Assembly: GCA_038093515.1 (NCBI GenBank)
Contig: JBBPSI010000041.1
Coordinates: forward strand, 62,001 to 126,000
Length of the DNA: 64,000 nucleotides
Direction of reading: 5' to 3'
From: Butyriboletus loyo
Taxonomy: Eukaryota; Basidiomycota; Agaricomycetes; Boletales; Boletaceae
Under the pieces are notes generated by a model that saw only the letters and a program-made list of their open reading frames with translations, was not told where the DNA came from and ran no database searches. The position numbers and the translations under genes were made by a program. This document shows, piece after piece, positions 46,130 to 56,943 of this stretch (position 1 is its first letter; every line of letters begins with the position of its first letter).

Positions 46130-47923
46130 ATGAGTGTCGGGACAGAGACTGAAAAGTACCTGCGAGTCGCTTCCATCTCGATCGCTGCTTATGAGTCAGT
46201 CTCTATCGTCGGTCCTCTGCACTTCTGTCTCGTTAATGCGCACACAGCTACCTGATCACTTTGCCCGCCGAACTGCGGTTTTATCGAAGTCAGCCAGATA
46301 TCTTCCGCCCAAGGTATTCGGTCTCGCCGATTGGTCCTCGCTGACGATTGACTATCTGTTTGGTGCAGCCTGGGTTGCATTCTTTTCTTCCTCATTCGGT
46401 GACTCTCACCCCTCCAGATATCCTCGCATCCCTTGTCTGATCGGGCAGCAGCTATGTTAGCATCATCATCATGGTCGTCAGCAATTATGGCGTTCTCGCC
46501 ACGTCGTTCACCGTCCAGTCATGTAGTCACTACTATCTAGTTGCGCCTGTCTTTAAAGGTTCGTCCGGTCCACGAACTTTTTTTTGTCCACTCACGCGTT
46601 TTTCAGTCTTGCAAACCATGATTTCACAAGTCATCCTGGGCGTCAGGTAAGCGGGTTTCGTTACTCTCTCGGCTTGCTCAACATCCTTCCAAAAGAACAT
46701 TCAACATTGCTCGGAGACACCGCGCTGTTGGTGTCATTCTCGCTACAGCCTTTGTCATCACGTCAGCGGTCAGTCACTTACTCATGTCTGCCACCATCTG
46801 CCGAACGTTCTTGCACAGCTTGAATGGTTTACCAATTTGTATAATCGTACCCGTGAGTGCTTCTATTGATTTGTTTCACGTTAAAGCTTACTCAACTATC
46901 TATCCAGCGGTATTGGATAACGTGAGTCTCACGGCTTCTTAAACACCACGCTCGCACAGCTCATTCGGCGCGCCCCACCCCTTCAGGGAAAGTGAGTCTA
47001 TATTAGGTAATAATTTGATTAGCTACTGAACGACCATCAGCTGCACGCCAGGTAATAGTGCCGTCCATCCGACCGCATGGCTGTACTACGTCGTAACAAT
47101 GTTCTGGGACACCGGAGCTTTATCTCTCTCTACATTTTACCTAGTGCGATATAATACCATTAATGGAAGGTCAGTCTTGGCTTACACGTCTTTATCAAAC
47201 GTGCGCTTAATCGACCCCCGCCTTCATCGCAGATGGTCTCGGCTGATTAGGACGTAAGAATTCTTGGTCTAAACTACACACGACACAATTGATATTCCTA
47301 ATAGGATGATTTATGACGGGCTCGGGTATTTCCTGCTTTTGACCTGTGCGGTCGCTCACCTTCCTGTCTTTCCTGCGCTGAACATTCTCAAGGTGCCAAT
47401 GTCTTCAATTTGATCCTGTATCGGGCAAGTGATCCAGCTGTCCAGGTGAGCGTCATCATTTCCGATCAACCTACGTACCAAATTCTTATCGTAACCCGGC
47501 GGGGATCAGTCTGCAGGGTAAGTGCAAATATAGCTTCATTGTTGCCGCCCTTCACCACGTTCACGTTAGCGCGTCAATGGGTTACGCAGTCACCTGGATC
47601 ATGAGTCAACGAATCTTGCTTCATCTAAGAGGTGCCTTATCTTTCTTTCATTTTAAAATGCCACTCAATATCACATTTATCCAGAACTTTCTGAACCCGC
47701 GGAGGTAGCGCGATTCGAGAATATTATACTCACCCACCCAGCTCAGCCTATGCGATCTATTGTGTCTGCATTACGTTCACCGTGCGACATCCAGAAGACC
47801 GCAGTTGACCTCGAGTATTCGCCGAGTCCGCCTCACGAATTGGAGCTGGATGTTCGGGTGCACGTAGAACAATCTGTGATCATCGATTATGATCAATCGT
47901 CGAGGAAACGGTTGACTGAGTGA
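46130..47923 (+). CDS. DUF6533-type multi-pass membrane protein
   Basis: Sixteen exons: 46130-46194, 46248-46313, 46369-46398, 46452-46558, 46607-46646, 46696-46768, 46819-46852, 46908-46921, 46987-46991, 47041-47169, 47233-47253, 47305-47345, 47393-47445, 47510-47517, 47570-47631, 47685-47923 (328 aa). The N-terminus (YLRVASISIAAYDYLITL, ELRFYRSQPDIFRP) is the DUF6533 signature found across Agaricomycetes. About seven hydrophobic segments follow (including SIIIMVVSNYGVLAT, VGVILATAFVITSAVEW, WLYYVVTMFWDTGALSL), then SAGASMGYAVTWIMSQRILL and an acidic cytosolic-looking tail. Function unknown; the topology resembles a seven-helix receptor. Exons 9 (5 nt) and 14 (8 nt) are microexons needed to keep the frame. 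Confidence 0.85.
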
Positions 47924-48356
47924 ATACAGGGATGTGTGATAGATATGACGCTGGCCACCAACAATATAATGTATTCTCCAAGGCATGCACTCACTCGTGA
48001 CCTTCGAGTACCGATAAAGGTAATCTCACCATTCGCTGCGCGGAGGCTGTGAATCCAGTTTTTAACTCGACGGTGTCGACGTTTGCTTGAGATTTCCAGC
48101 CAGCTTTTCCACTAGAACACGACCTTTACCATTCGCTTGCGACACCGAAGATCAGAACGACCATCCATGCCTATAGCCCCTAGCCCGCCCGAACTATCTG
48201 CGTTGGCGGTACAGAGCACCGTCCCGACTCGGTTGACGGCACATAAATCTCCTTCGATAGGGGAGTTGTCCATCATCCAAAGAAGTTCGACCACGGTCGA
48301 AGCCTGCGTGCACGACACTACTTTCCCTAGTTTCCTCGGTACTTCAGAGTTTTTCT
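47924..48356. other. Intergenic / leader of the next gene
   Basis: 433 bp. It includes an open frame from ATG 48167 that ends at 48391 and overlaps the start of the next gene in another frame. It has no family resemblance and is treated as untranslated. Confidence 0.4.
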
Positions 48357-49213
48357 ATGACTCTCGCGCAGGCGCGTGCTCTCTTCCTTGACAACCGGAG
48401 ATTACCTGACGATATAGGACAGTGTAAGTGTGTGAACTGGCGGCCGTCCTCGCAATAACGCACGACCCCTAGATATGAGAACCCACTGATAACCGCCACA
48501 TCCCGTGCGCTCATCTCCGACATCCACGTTCTCACCCGTCGCTGCTGCGCCGTCGATGTGCCTCGGCCATCATCTATTCTTCACGCCCTTTTAAGGGTTC
48601 GTCCACCAAATAAACGCGGCGACGATCCTTGGTTCAAGGCGATCCGGATCTGGGCGGAAGTAGACGACGTTAGCGAAACGGAGAGTTTTGGTGCGTGTTT
48701 TGGGTTTCCAAGGACGACGGCCACACCTTCACATCCATCACTCTAGATGGTCACAAGAAGAGCTTTGTCGAATACACCCTCAACATCCTCTTCTTTCCCG
48801 ATCTTCATACCACATACAGGATGCCCAAAACCTTGATGTTGCGCCACCCGCCATCTTCTCCTGCTGAATCTCAGCTGTCGCTTTCCATTTCAGCATCTCC
48901 GTCTCTCCCGATACCTGGGACGCTTGTTTCCGTGCCGTCGCCGCTCCATCTCCAACTGCCCGTCATGACACGACTCAGTTTTAACGAACAAGGACAGATC
49001 ACGTATCACCGTGACATTTGGGACTTTGGTGATGTGGTACGACTGATCCCTGGCGTGCGAGCAGCGCTCTGGGTGATTGCTCGCGCTGGCGCCTGGGGAC
49101 TGAGTTGGATCAGCCGAAGAGTATGTGCAGCGATGGACTCGGACGCCGAGCGGGATGAAAGTATGAATGGAGATAGTGCGTTGCTCGCGTCGACACTCAA
49201 CGCGAGCATCTAG
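48357..49213 (+). CDS. Conserved-looking fungal hypothetical protein
   Basis: Three exons, 48357-48421, 48473-48690 and 48747-49213, give 249 aa. The N-terminus reads MTLAQARALFLDNRRLPDD and continues QYENPLITATSRALISDIH. Later blocks are WFKAIRIWAEVDDVSETESF, GHKKSFVEYTLNILFFPDL and FNEQGQITYHRDIWDFGDV. The last pattern (a strand with HRD before a helix) resembles NTF2/SnoaL-like folds, but that is a guess. No signal peptide or catalytic site can be named. The donor at 48422 (GTGTAAGT) was chosen because the alternative two bases downstream breaks the frame. Confidence 0.65.
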
Positions 49214-50435
49214 ATTCATCGTCGTCGGAGTCACTCAATGTTTCCCTTTTCAGTGAGTTTCTCATGTGGAAGGTCGGGATTTCACGTCGCCTCGTTTATG
49301 CCTTTCATGTATGTGATGACTTTAATGTACTCATGAGCTTCCTGTGTGTGTCAAACACGGGGAACACGATCATGATCGTTGGATGCACTGCCATTGCCAT
49401 TAGCTTGTATCTAGTACAGTAACAAACACGACGACCGAACACAAAGCAGGAACGACGCCCCTGGGACCTATGCCTCGAGGCGCTGCGATACATGGCAAGG
49501 TGTTGCAATATGATCATTTCCCTTTCCCCACTTACGTGTTTCGTCGTTGCTATGTTACATACCGGGTCTTACACTCCCGGTCACCTGAGTGGCATGAGGT
49601 AGCTGGACACTGCCGAATTCTCCGAGGTTGGTTCCCTGCCTGGTTGCCATGTGGCGTTTGCTATGATCGTTTCGTAACCAGACCGTCCAAGGAGGTGTGC
49701 CATCGATAACGCGATAACGCACACTGCAGTTCTGGTAAAACGTAGTGGTACCATGACGATCGACCGGTCGAAAGACATGTACGAGTTTTCGTGTCGCCAC
49801 CTGTAGCTTTTCCACCCTCCGACTCCCGAGGTATCCCGCACATCTTGACACGATTATCGACAGAACAAGGTCCGATGGCGTTATACACCAAGCCCTCGAA
49901 CGTTCCATCCCGTACTTGTAACTTGTTCTTCAAGTTTCACGTTTCAACGGGTTGCATCATGATCGTGTACGCCTATCGGCCGACGATCAGCTTCCCGAAG
50001 AGTATCATGTACATCATCCCGTCCGGCCTTTTCGACAACAGACAGACACGGTGCATGCATGAATCAGATAGACAATCACACGTGCGCTCGATGTATGCAT
50101 CAGCATGATACATCGAGCGCGCGTGTGGTTGTCTATTTTAATTTTTGACAACATCATCCCGGGGGTGTTGATATCGATACGATTCTGAAGCGATAAGGAG
50201 CATCACTTCATCCAGTGCAAGTGAAACTCCGCTGGGGCATGGCGAGTGCCCAGGCCGCCACCCTACTGCCACCAAGCCTACTTTCAAGTTTCCAAGTCGG
50301 TAAGTACAGTGGAGGCCCAATGGTAAACCACTGGCAATTGCAAGATGCTACGGAGGTCCGCTATGTCGACAATTTTAGAAAGTCGATTGCTTTCTCAAAT
50401 GTACATGTACTTGAAGATGTGCGAAAGCTTGCAAG
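49214..50435. other. Intergenic region with a large hairpin
   Basis: 1.2 kb with no supported gene. Overlapping minus-strand frames near 49555-49933 are mutually inconsistent. It contains the inverted repeat at 50068-50136. Confidence 0.5.
50068..50136. repeat. Near-perfect inverted repeat (hairpin), arms about 32 bp
   Basis: The left arm 50068-50100 (starting ATAGACAATCACACGTGCGC) pairs with the right arm 50105-50136 (ending GCGTGTGGTTGTCTAT), with about two mismatches and one unpaired base, and a loop of about 4 nt. It lies 300 bp upstream of the tRNA gene. It may be a folded-back element, a cruciform-forming site or the relic of a small transposable element. Confidence 0.75.
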
Positions 50436-50547
50436 GGCAAGATGGCCGAGCGGTCCAAGGCGTGTGACTCAAGCTTACAAAGCTTGCCTGCTTAGGCGGG
50501 TTTCTCATCTCCGTATGGAGGCGGGAGTTCGAATCTCCCTCTTGTCA
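50436..50547 (+). tRNA. tRNA-Leu(CAA) with intron
   Basis: Acceptor stem GGCAAGA / TCTTGTC with discriminator A (50547). The A-box region is TGGCCGAGCGG. Anticodon CAA is at 50470-50472. A class II variable arm TCTCC-GTAT-GGAGGC follows, and the T-arm is GGGAG TTCGAAT CTCCC. An intron of about 28 nt (50474-50501) is inserted after position 37, as in yeast tRNA-Leu(CAA). The anticodon stem TGTGA / TCTCA carries one U-U mismatch in the middle. CCA is not encoded. Confidence 0.88.
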
Positions 50548-50550
50548 TCC

Positions 50551-50556
50551 TTTTTT
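50551..50556 (+). terminator. RNA polymerase III terminator of tRNA-Leu
   Basis: A run of six T residues, three bases after the tRNA 3' end. Confidence 0.8.
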
Positions 50557-50776
50557 GTTGAGCCCTTTGACCTTGGGGCTTGGGGCTTGGGCAATGATTG
50601 AATGAAGACCAACCTCTAAGGAAGGGCTCGACGTTCACACTTTCTAGGCTGCGTTCTCCGCTGACGGCTTTCAATTTTCTTGACGTATCGATCGACTAAG
50701 ATCTAGTTTTACACTTTCGAATGGGAATGCAAATGCTTTACAGGTGATAAAATCCAGATGCTGATGACTATCGCAT

Positions 50777-52419
50777 TTACAAAAAGTAATCACGCGAAGT
50801 CGGTTTCACTTTGAACCAGGTACTGTCCAATAATTTAACGACTTCTTCGGTGAGAGGACCTCCATTACTATAACCGTCCGAATCAGGGCACTCATTCAAT
50901 GGGAATGAAAAAGGCGCCAACCTCTCCTTCAGGTTAGATTCCAACTGGACGGGATTACTCGCGCCCACGATAATGCGGTCTCCGGCCTCTGAGTCGAGCT
51001 TGCTGTGGAATTGCAACCACCTAAACGCAGCCTCTGAAAGGGACACGTTGTTTTTGGCCTGACCATCAGGGGTAAAACCAGCGTGAGTCCAACACGGGGA
51101 AGGGGGGGGGCTGTGGGTCATACGACTGGACCACACCAACACACGGCCCAGTGGAGCGGACTACTGACCAGTAAATCTTTCAACTCCCTGATCGTGGGGA
51201 GGATCGGGGTATACGTATTCTGCAGCATCGAGGCGATGACGGAGACGTTGGGATCCCATCGTCCACCTGGCGCTTTTGTGTCTGCTTCGGTCAGTATACG
51301 TCCGGAAAGCGTGCCGCTCCTTTGTTTGTGAAAAAAAACAAAAACACGAATGAGCCACACGAATCGGACGAAGGCGTGAATGCAGGAGAGATCATCGACG
51401 ACGTACGCGAGCGGACTGTAGGCGTAAAATCGGATTCCAAAGTGCCTCAGACAAGGCAAGAGTCTGCTCAAAGAAAAATCACGGTCAACTATCCTCGACG
51501 GTCCTTTGGATGTACGTACTCTACTTCGACGGTGCGCTCGATGACATTGTACAGACCTTGATAGACCGTCGGTTTGACCCAACCGTGCTTATCGGCGATG
51601 ACCACCACTTCAGCGACCTGGAACATCATCAAGTCTCAGCCCAAAAGTGAACGTAAAATACAGGGACGAAGACAAGACGAACTTCCCAAGACGTGAAGTT
51701 ACTCAGCCCAAACTCTTCGCTGGTCAAGCATCAACGAACAGCCGTCAATACGAACTTGTGGCGCTCACAAAGCACCCTCTTGGTATAGATCGTTCACGGC
51801 GCGGAGCGTCTCCACGATAGGTGTGCTTTTATCCGGTTTGTGGAGGTAGAACGTTTGGATTTTGACACTTCCGAGGGCCTTGGTTGATGCTGCCAACGCC
51901 GTCTTGATCTTTTCCGCCTTGAAATCACCTGGTCCCATGGGAAACACTCTATATTTAACACCTCAGTTCCCTGTACGTCCAATTCGAGGCGCTTTCCCCC
52001 GCAAAAGATATAAATAAATCAAAAGACCGACTTTGTGTCCACAGTACATCCCTTCAAGTCAAGCTGACTGATAAGCTGCAAGGGAGAGACGTCGTGAGCA
52101 TCCTCATGGGTGTTTCCCCTACCGCCTAGACGTTTTCTTTTCGAACGCGGCAGGCGGTGCGCTATCGTAGTGCGAGTTCTTACCTCTTCGGAAGTGCCAG
52201 CACCATACACGCGGGAAGTGTCGAGCTTGTCGTGTCCGTAGCTGACGAACAGATCGACGAGTTTCTGTGCGTCTTCGGCTGTGTTGACCTTTGCGCCCAA
52301 AGGAGGGGCACCTCGACCAAACTGGGCTGCACCCTGTGGGCGGATCATGCCATCAGTCGTAGACATCGATTCATGAAAGTCCAGGGACAGACCAAGACGA
52401 GTTTGATGCGGGTAGGCAT
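50777..52419 (-). CDS. Aldo/keto reductase (AKR7-like), copy 1
   Basis: Ten exons: 52419-52393, 52333-52184, 52075-52032, 51948-51769, 51719-51683, 51617-51520, 51463-51407, 51319-51169, 51058-50922, 50867-50777 (323 aa). NADPH-dependent aldehyde reduction in the cytosol is expected. Family features: N-terminal MPTRIKLVLGAAQFG; KLDTSRVYGAGTSEE with the active-site Asp and Tyr; YLHKPD with the His; FGLSNFTSWEV; and GWVKPTVYQGLYNVIERTVE. LRHFGIRFYAYSPLA lines the active site, and IIVGASNPVQLESNLK binds the cofactor. The last intron (50921-50868) is required because reading through would insert about 18 residues into a conserved junction. Paralogue of the gene at 63046, in the opposite direction. 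Confidence 0.88.
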
Positions 52420-52689
52420 GGCGAGGGGCGGTTCTGATGAAGGAAGTTAGCTAGGAACAAAGAGCACTGTTTCCCCGGTCCGTTTTATATAGATGGTGCC
52501 AGCATAGCATATCCGTCGGATATCATCTAAGCGAGCGCTCAATTCTACGCTCATGTTATCTTGAGGTATGGTTTCTTATTTTACATCGTCCCGAAACGCC
52601 CGACGGGAGGATGGATCAGCTTCAAGTAAAGCACGCGAGCCAGTTTTTCTAACCAAAAAACAAACAAGCAGTGACATTCAAAGAAAACA

Positions 52690-54286
52690 CTAATTCAATG
52701 CAGTCACCGCATTTATATCTAACCGCTCACCGACTCCTCTCCCGGTCTGACTTGTGCCCTTTGGCTGCTTCAACCCGAAGCCAAAGCTCACCCCGCCCGA
52801 CATGGATCGCTCCTCTCCACTCTGATCGGACTTGAAGTATTCATCGGCAGTTTTACATATCCCTTCGATAGTTGTGTACGGCCCTTGGTAACCGAGGCCT
52901 CCTTTAGTCGGAGGAAGGCGGGCTCTAGAGTCATCCAAAATAAAGTGGACCCCTAGGAGTGCGAACATGGGAGTTTGTAGGTTAACGAGGTCCCCAGAGA
53001 CAGCGGGTATCACTCTAGCGATAACGCGTCCAATCAACGAATCCGAAGTCGACAGCAGTGCTTTGGTAACGTAAAAAAATTCAACGACCTCCGCAAGTCC
53101 AAGCATCAGAGTGGGTGAAAGGATTGGGAATACGGTCTCTTCGTCTAGCGTATGGAGTGCCGTGTATACATCACCGTAGGTAGGTGGAGGCCCTGTGTCC
53201 GTGACCGTAAAGAATTGACCACCGATATCTGGGTTGCAGGATCCTCTTTCTAGTTCTATGAGTCGCTGCTCATAGCACAGGTGCGCGAGAGCGCAATTCT
53301 CCACATAGATGAACGAATGTAAAATGTTCGGTACCCACGTTGGGTTGTGCTTCCGTACGAGATAAGCCCCGCAGAGAATGTCACCTCCAGGACCAAATAC
53401 GCCATTTCCAGGACGGATGCAGCCAGTCCTCAGCGCGTGTGACTTGCTGGTGGGTGACTTATCCGCGGCGCAGACTTCCTTCTCCGCTGAGGTCTTGGAA
53501 ACTGCGTAGTTGGAGAAGAAATGGTTGTGCTGTTTTGGCAGATGGGTGTCATCATCATTATTCACTTGGACGAAAAACGCGGGTCGTTTTTCCCAAGGCC
53601 ATAGCCAAAAGCGAGAGCGGCGCAAGGAGACAGACGCTGACGATGTATAGATGAGGGTATTCGCGCCAATTTCCTTGGATGCGTTGGTCACGTTGATGGT
53701 GCCGACGTGGTTCACCTTGCTTGAGCGAGGGAGTAACGCAATGTGATGCTCGTAAAAGCGGATGTTTGCAGCAGTGTGGAATACCGTGACATCCAGTTCT
53801 CCTTCCACATCCGGCCAGGGTGTCTTGAAAGCTGCAGAAACAGCAGCCGCATCAGAAACGTCGACCTGCAAAAAGGCCACCTGTTGAGCGGCTCCGGTTC
53901 GCAGGTCCAGACGAGTGGGAGGGCGAATGTCTAGAATTCTGATCTTCTTTGGATCTTCCCCGCGCTCCAGCAGTTGGAGAACAATCCAACCCCCCACAAA
54001 ACCCGCCTGAGGAGAGAATGAGTCCACCAGGATATAGAGATGGCAGCGAGATGAGACATACACCACCGACAATGATGTACCGTCGACCAGTCTTTGGGGG
54101 AAGGAGGTTCTTCATGACGACTGGTTCTTTCGATACAGCCTCGGCAGTTGCGCGCACCGTCTGAGGCGTAACACGCGCAGGCGAGAAAGCGAGTGCCACC
54201 TCGGGCGGAAGCTGACCTAGTTTCCTGTCGTTGAGATAACCATATAGAAAGACGAGGGAAACGATGATGAACAATAGGCCTAGCAT
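52690..54286 (-). CDS. 3-beta-HSD-type extended SDR (sterol-4-alpha-carboxylate dehydrogenase-like)
   Basis: Two exons, 54286-54062 and 54006-52690 (513 aa). An N-terminal membrane anchor (LGLLFIIVSLVFLYGYL) precedes a Rossmann domain with YIIVGGAGFVGGW (residues ~70-82) and the catalytic YAVSK (Tyr ~242, Lys ~246). Other family blocks are VFHTAANIRFYE, TLIYTSSASVSL, RPGNGVFGPGGD and FIYVENCALAHL. The closest named group is ERG26/3-beta-hydroxysteroid dehydrogenase; ERG26 itself removes the C4 carboxyl in ergosterol synthesis at the ER. The C-terminal tail is longer and low in complexity, so a different sterol or lipid substrate is possible. The ATG at 54286 is the first true ATG in the frame and begins the anchor. 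Confidence 0.85.
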
Positions 54287-54726
54287 CCTGTCACGAACCC
54301 TGAACGCTACAAGCGCTATAGGAAGAGAGAGCGACTTCAAGGTGCTGTCGACACGTCGCGAGAGGCTATAGGGATCGTCGTGGAGGATGCAGACAACATG
54401 CTTATTCCTGCAGTGGACGAGGCGGTTGTCGGTTCACGTAATGATGTAAAAACAGCGCAAATGAAATAAATCTCGGCTGCTGTGCTTGTCGGCCTACTTG
54501 CTATTGGATTGACAAAACGTCCATCATCGTATGTCGTGCCGTGCAATAAGCTCATTTGTTCCTACACAGTACTGCATTATGATCCCTGCAGACTGATTCC
54601 TGGAAAGAAACAACCCCAAAGTGTCACCATGCATATGACACCACTCTTCTGACCACATGTCTATGCGCGCTCTTCATCAACAATATCAGGCTGGGAAGGG
54701 AGGGAGCGATGCCCGGAAAGCACAGG
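54287..54726. other. Intergenic: SDR promoter and CorA-like 3' flank
   Basis: 440 bp with no supported gene. A 72-codon frame at 54337-54555 (minus) is Ser/Thr-rich, without features. Confidence 0.45.
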
Positions 54727-56943
54727 CTACCTTTTGATCTTGTTGAATATAGCACCATGGGCGTAGAACAAGGGCCACAAAGTTCGGCGCAAGACATCGC
54801 TGTCCCTTGGGTAGAAGACGCTGTCCTTCTGGAAGGCGATCGCTAACCACGAGGTAATCACAGTGAGGCTAACAGTAGCCACAATATATTGGGCGAGAGT
54901 CCCCGTGGTAGGAGGGTTGATCTCGCGGACGTTCATACTGAATACGTTCTGTCGAAGAGGTGAGTTCTGTAAGGAGGGTGACATTGACGACTTACGGCTA
55001 GGTATGTTGCTGGAAGGAAGATCATTGAGAGGTAGGCAATCTGGTGCACGGGGGTAAGTTGGTTACTGGACGAAAAACAGACTCAGTGCACCTGCTTCAT
55101 CGCAGCGGAGTCTTTCATCGTTATTTCTACCAACAGCTGCATAGCCTTGTTCTGCTCTAATTCCACAGTCGCAAATGCCTAGCCGGAAGACGTCAACGGC
55201 GCAGAAAAAGAAAGAGACTTATTATATTCGAACCAGATGAATAACATTATCTAGTCTGTCGGACAGCATTTCTCTTTGCTGGGTCAATCTCTTGATCTCA
55301 GTTATAAGATTATGCGTCTCAGTATGCAAGAGTTTTGCAGAGCCTTCACGCTCCGCTTTGGAGATCGAGCGGGCATTCATAGCTGGGTTAGGTGTGTCCC
55401 TTATGAATTCAATCGACCGGAGGAACTCTCGAAGAAGCTGCTGATAGTACAACAGATATGCTTGCAGTTTATGCAACTCTCGCGTGAGTTTGATGTTGTT
55501 GAACTGAAGGACATCGTACTCCTGACAAGCATGTTCAAACAAAGACGAGGCTCGAAAAGCGAAACTTGCTCACAAGTGCATTTATATAGCGAAACAGAAC
55601 TTCGAACGACTCATCCCATGCATAAAGTGCGTACCAGAGAATCGCAAGAAAGTGAAATGTCGGATCCTTGGATCTCTTGAAAATTTTCGACCAGTAGATG
55701 CTATCCCCCGTCATTTGCACCAGAGACTGCAGACGCTGAGCAGACGTTCCTTGCATGCTCTGGTGACAGGAAATAATTGTGCTCGTACTCGTGTTACGGA
55801 CCATATGGAGCGACAGTAGATCCTGAAACAGAACTTTGTTTCCTTGGTACACATCGGGGTTGACATGTGTTCGACCCAAATTCAAGAAGATACACTTGCC
55901 TGGGAGAGAAAGCGGTGCTTGGGTATCGATCCTTTGTTTCTCCCCTGCAAGTGGTGCGAGTCGTTTAAGGGTAGGGAAGAAAATGTGTAAACGTACCTGT
56001 ATAGGGAAGTGGCCCCTCCACCACTCGGGACCGCGATTCAGTTGATACAACGGTCGGAATGATCTGTGGTTTGGCCCTAGTAATCATCGGTCGTTTATTC
56101 TTGAAAGTACGTATGAAGGGAAGGACGACAGTGATGTCTAGAAAAATGAGCGGGGTGATAGAGCACATTGTTGCGTGTACTCACGGTCCTCCAGCGTATT
56201 GTGGTCTTCCTGGTACCTAGACGGAATCCAATTTGCAGAGGACGCAAAGAAAAAAGGTTCGACATTGTATCTGGTTGAAGTGAGACTGCAATTGTACTTT
56301 GCAATGTAAACGGCTACGCACCTTGTTCCTAGCATTTGGAGGACGGGTAACGTCATGTCCTCGACAAAAAGTGCTTGTACTCGGACATTCGAAGGTGGCT
56401 ATCATAGCCCGCCTCAGCCTCTAAACATGCAAGATACACGCCACCTACAGGTACCCCAAGATGATTCCAGTACGCCTTTAGATTCGCAACGTCGTCTCTA
56501 CGAACGGCGCGCGCTTCCACTTGCTCGTCAAAATTCCCACCGTCGAGTACACCGACCTTGTATACGGTGGACGACTCGTGATCGCTGCATTTAATCAACA
56601 TCTGACTCCTGTCCACTTGGTCGCGCGTCCAGTTTTTGAAAAGACCTTGAGGATATTGGCCCCACTCGGACCCGTCTGTGAGTCCTTGTGGAATAGAAAG
56701 GTCTTTGCTGGCATCAATATCAAAGTTCACCCATGGCCATGGCGCCGACGGCGCTGCGTGGCGGTATCTGCTCGAAAAGCAGCAAAAAAAGTGGGTGCTG
56801 AGTACGTGGGCTACCAACATTGTTAAGTCAAAGGCTTACATTGGCGCCGGGACCTTGGGAAAGTCATAGACATCCATATGGGATTCTCGTTTATGTGGTT
56901 CCGCGCTGATAGGAGGACTAGCTTGGATGGCAGTCGCGCTCAT
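54727..56943 (-). CDS. CorA-like membrane protein, copy 1
   Basis: Eleven exons: 56943-56840, 56767-56449, 56398-56322, 56270-56185, 56137-55997, 55944-55900, 55842-55574, 55521-55234, 55178-55092, 55040-54996, 54948-54727 (560 aa). The N-terminal part is a soluble domain with conserved stretches YRHAAPSAPWPW and YNVEPFFFASSANWIPSRYQ. A long coiled coil follows (LHKLQAYLLYYQQLLREF). Then come two membrane helices with the CorA-type linker MIFLPATYLANVFSMNVREI (MN instead of the classic GMN). This is the fungal CorA-like architecture; Mg2+ transport is not established for this branch. Intron 6 has a GC donor (GCAAGT at 55899-55894) where copy 2 has GTGGGT. Frame and phases close throughout. 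Confidence 0.82.

Noticed and set aside
46134..46460. A 108-codon plus-strand frame over the DUF6533 gene
   Set aside because: It runs through two inferred introns; the spliced reading restores the family sequence and the open frame does not.
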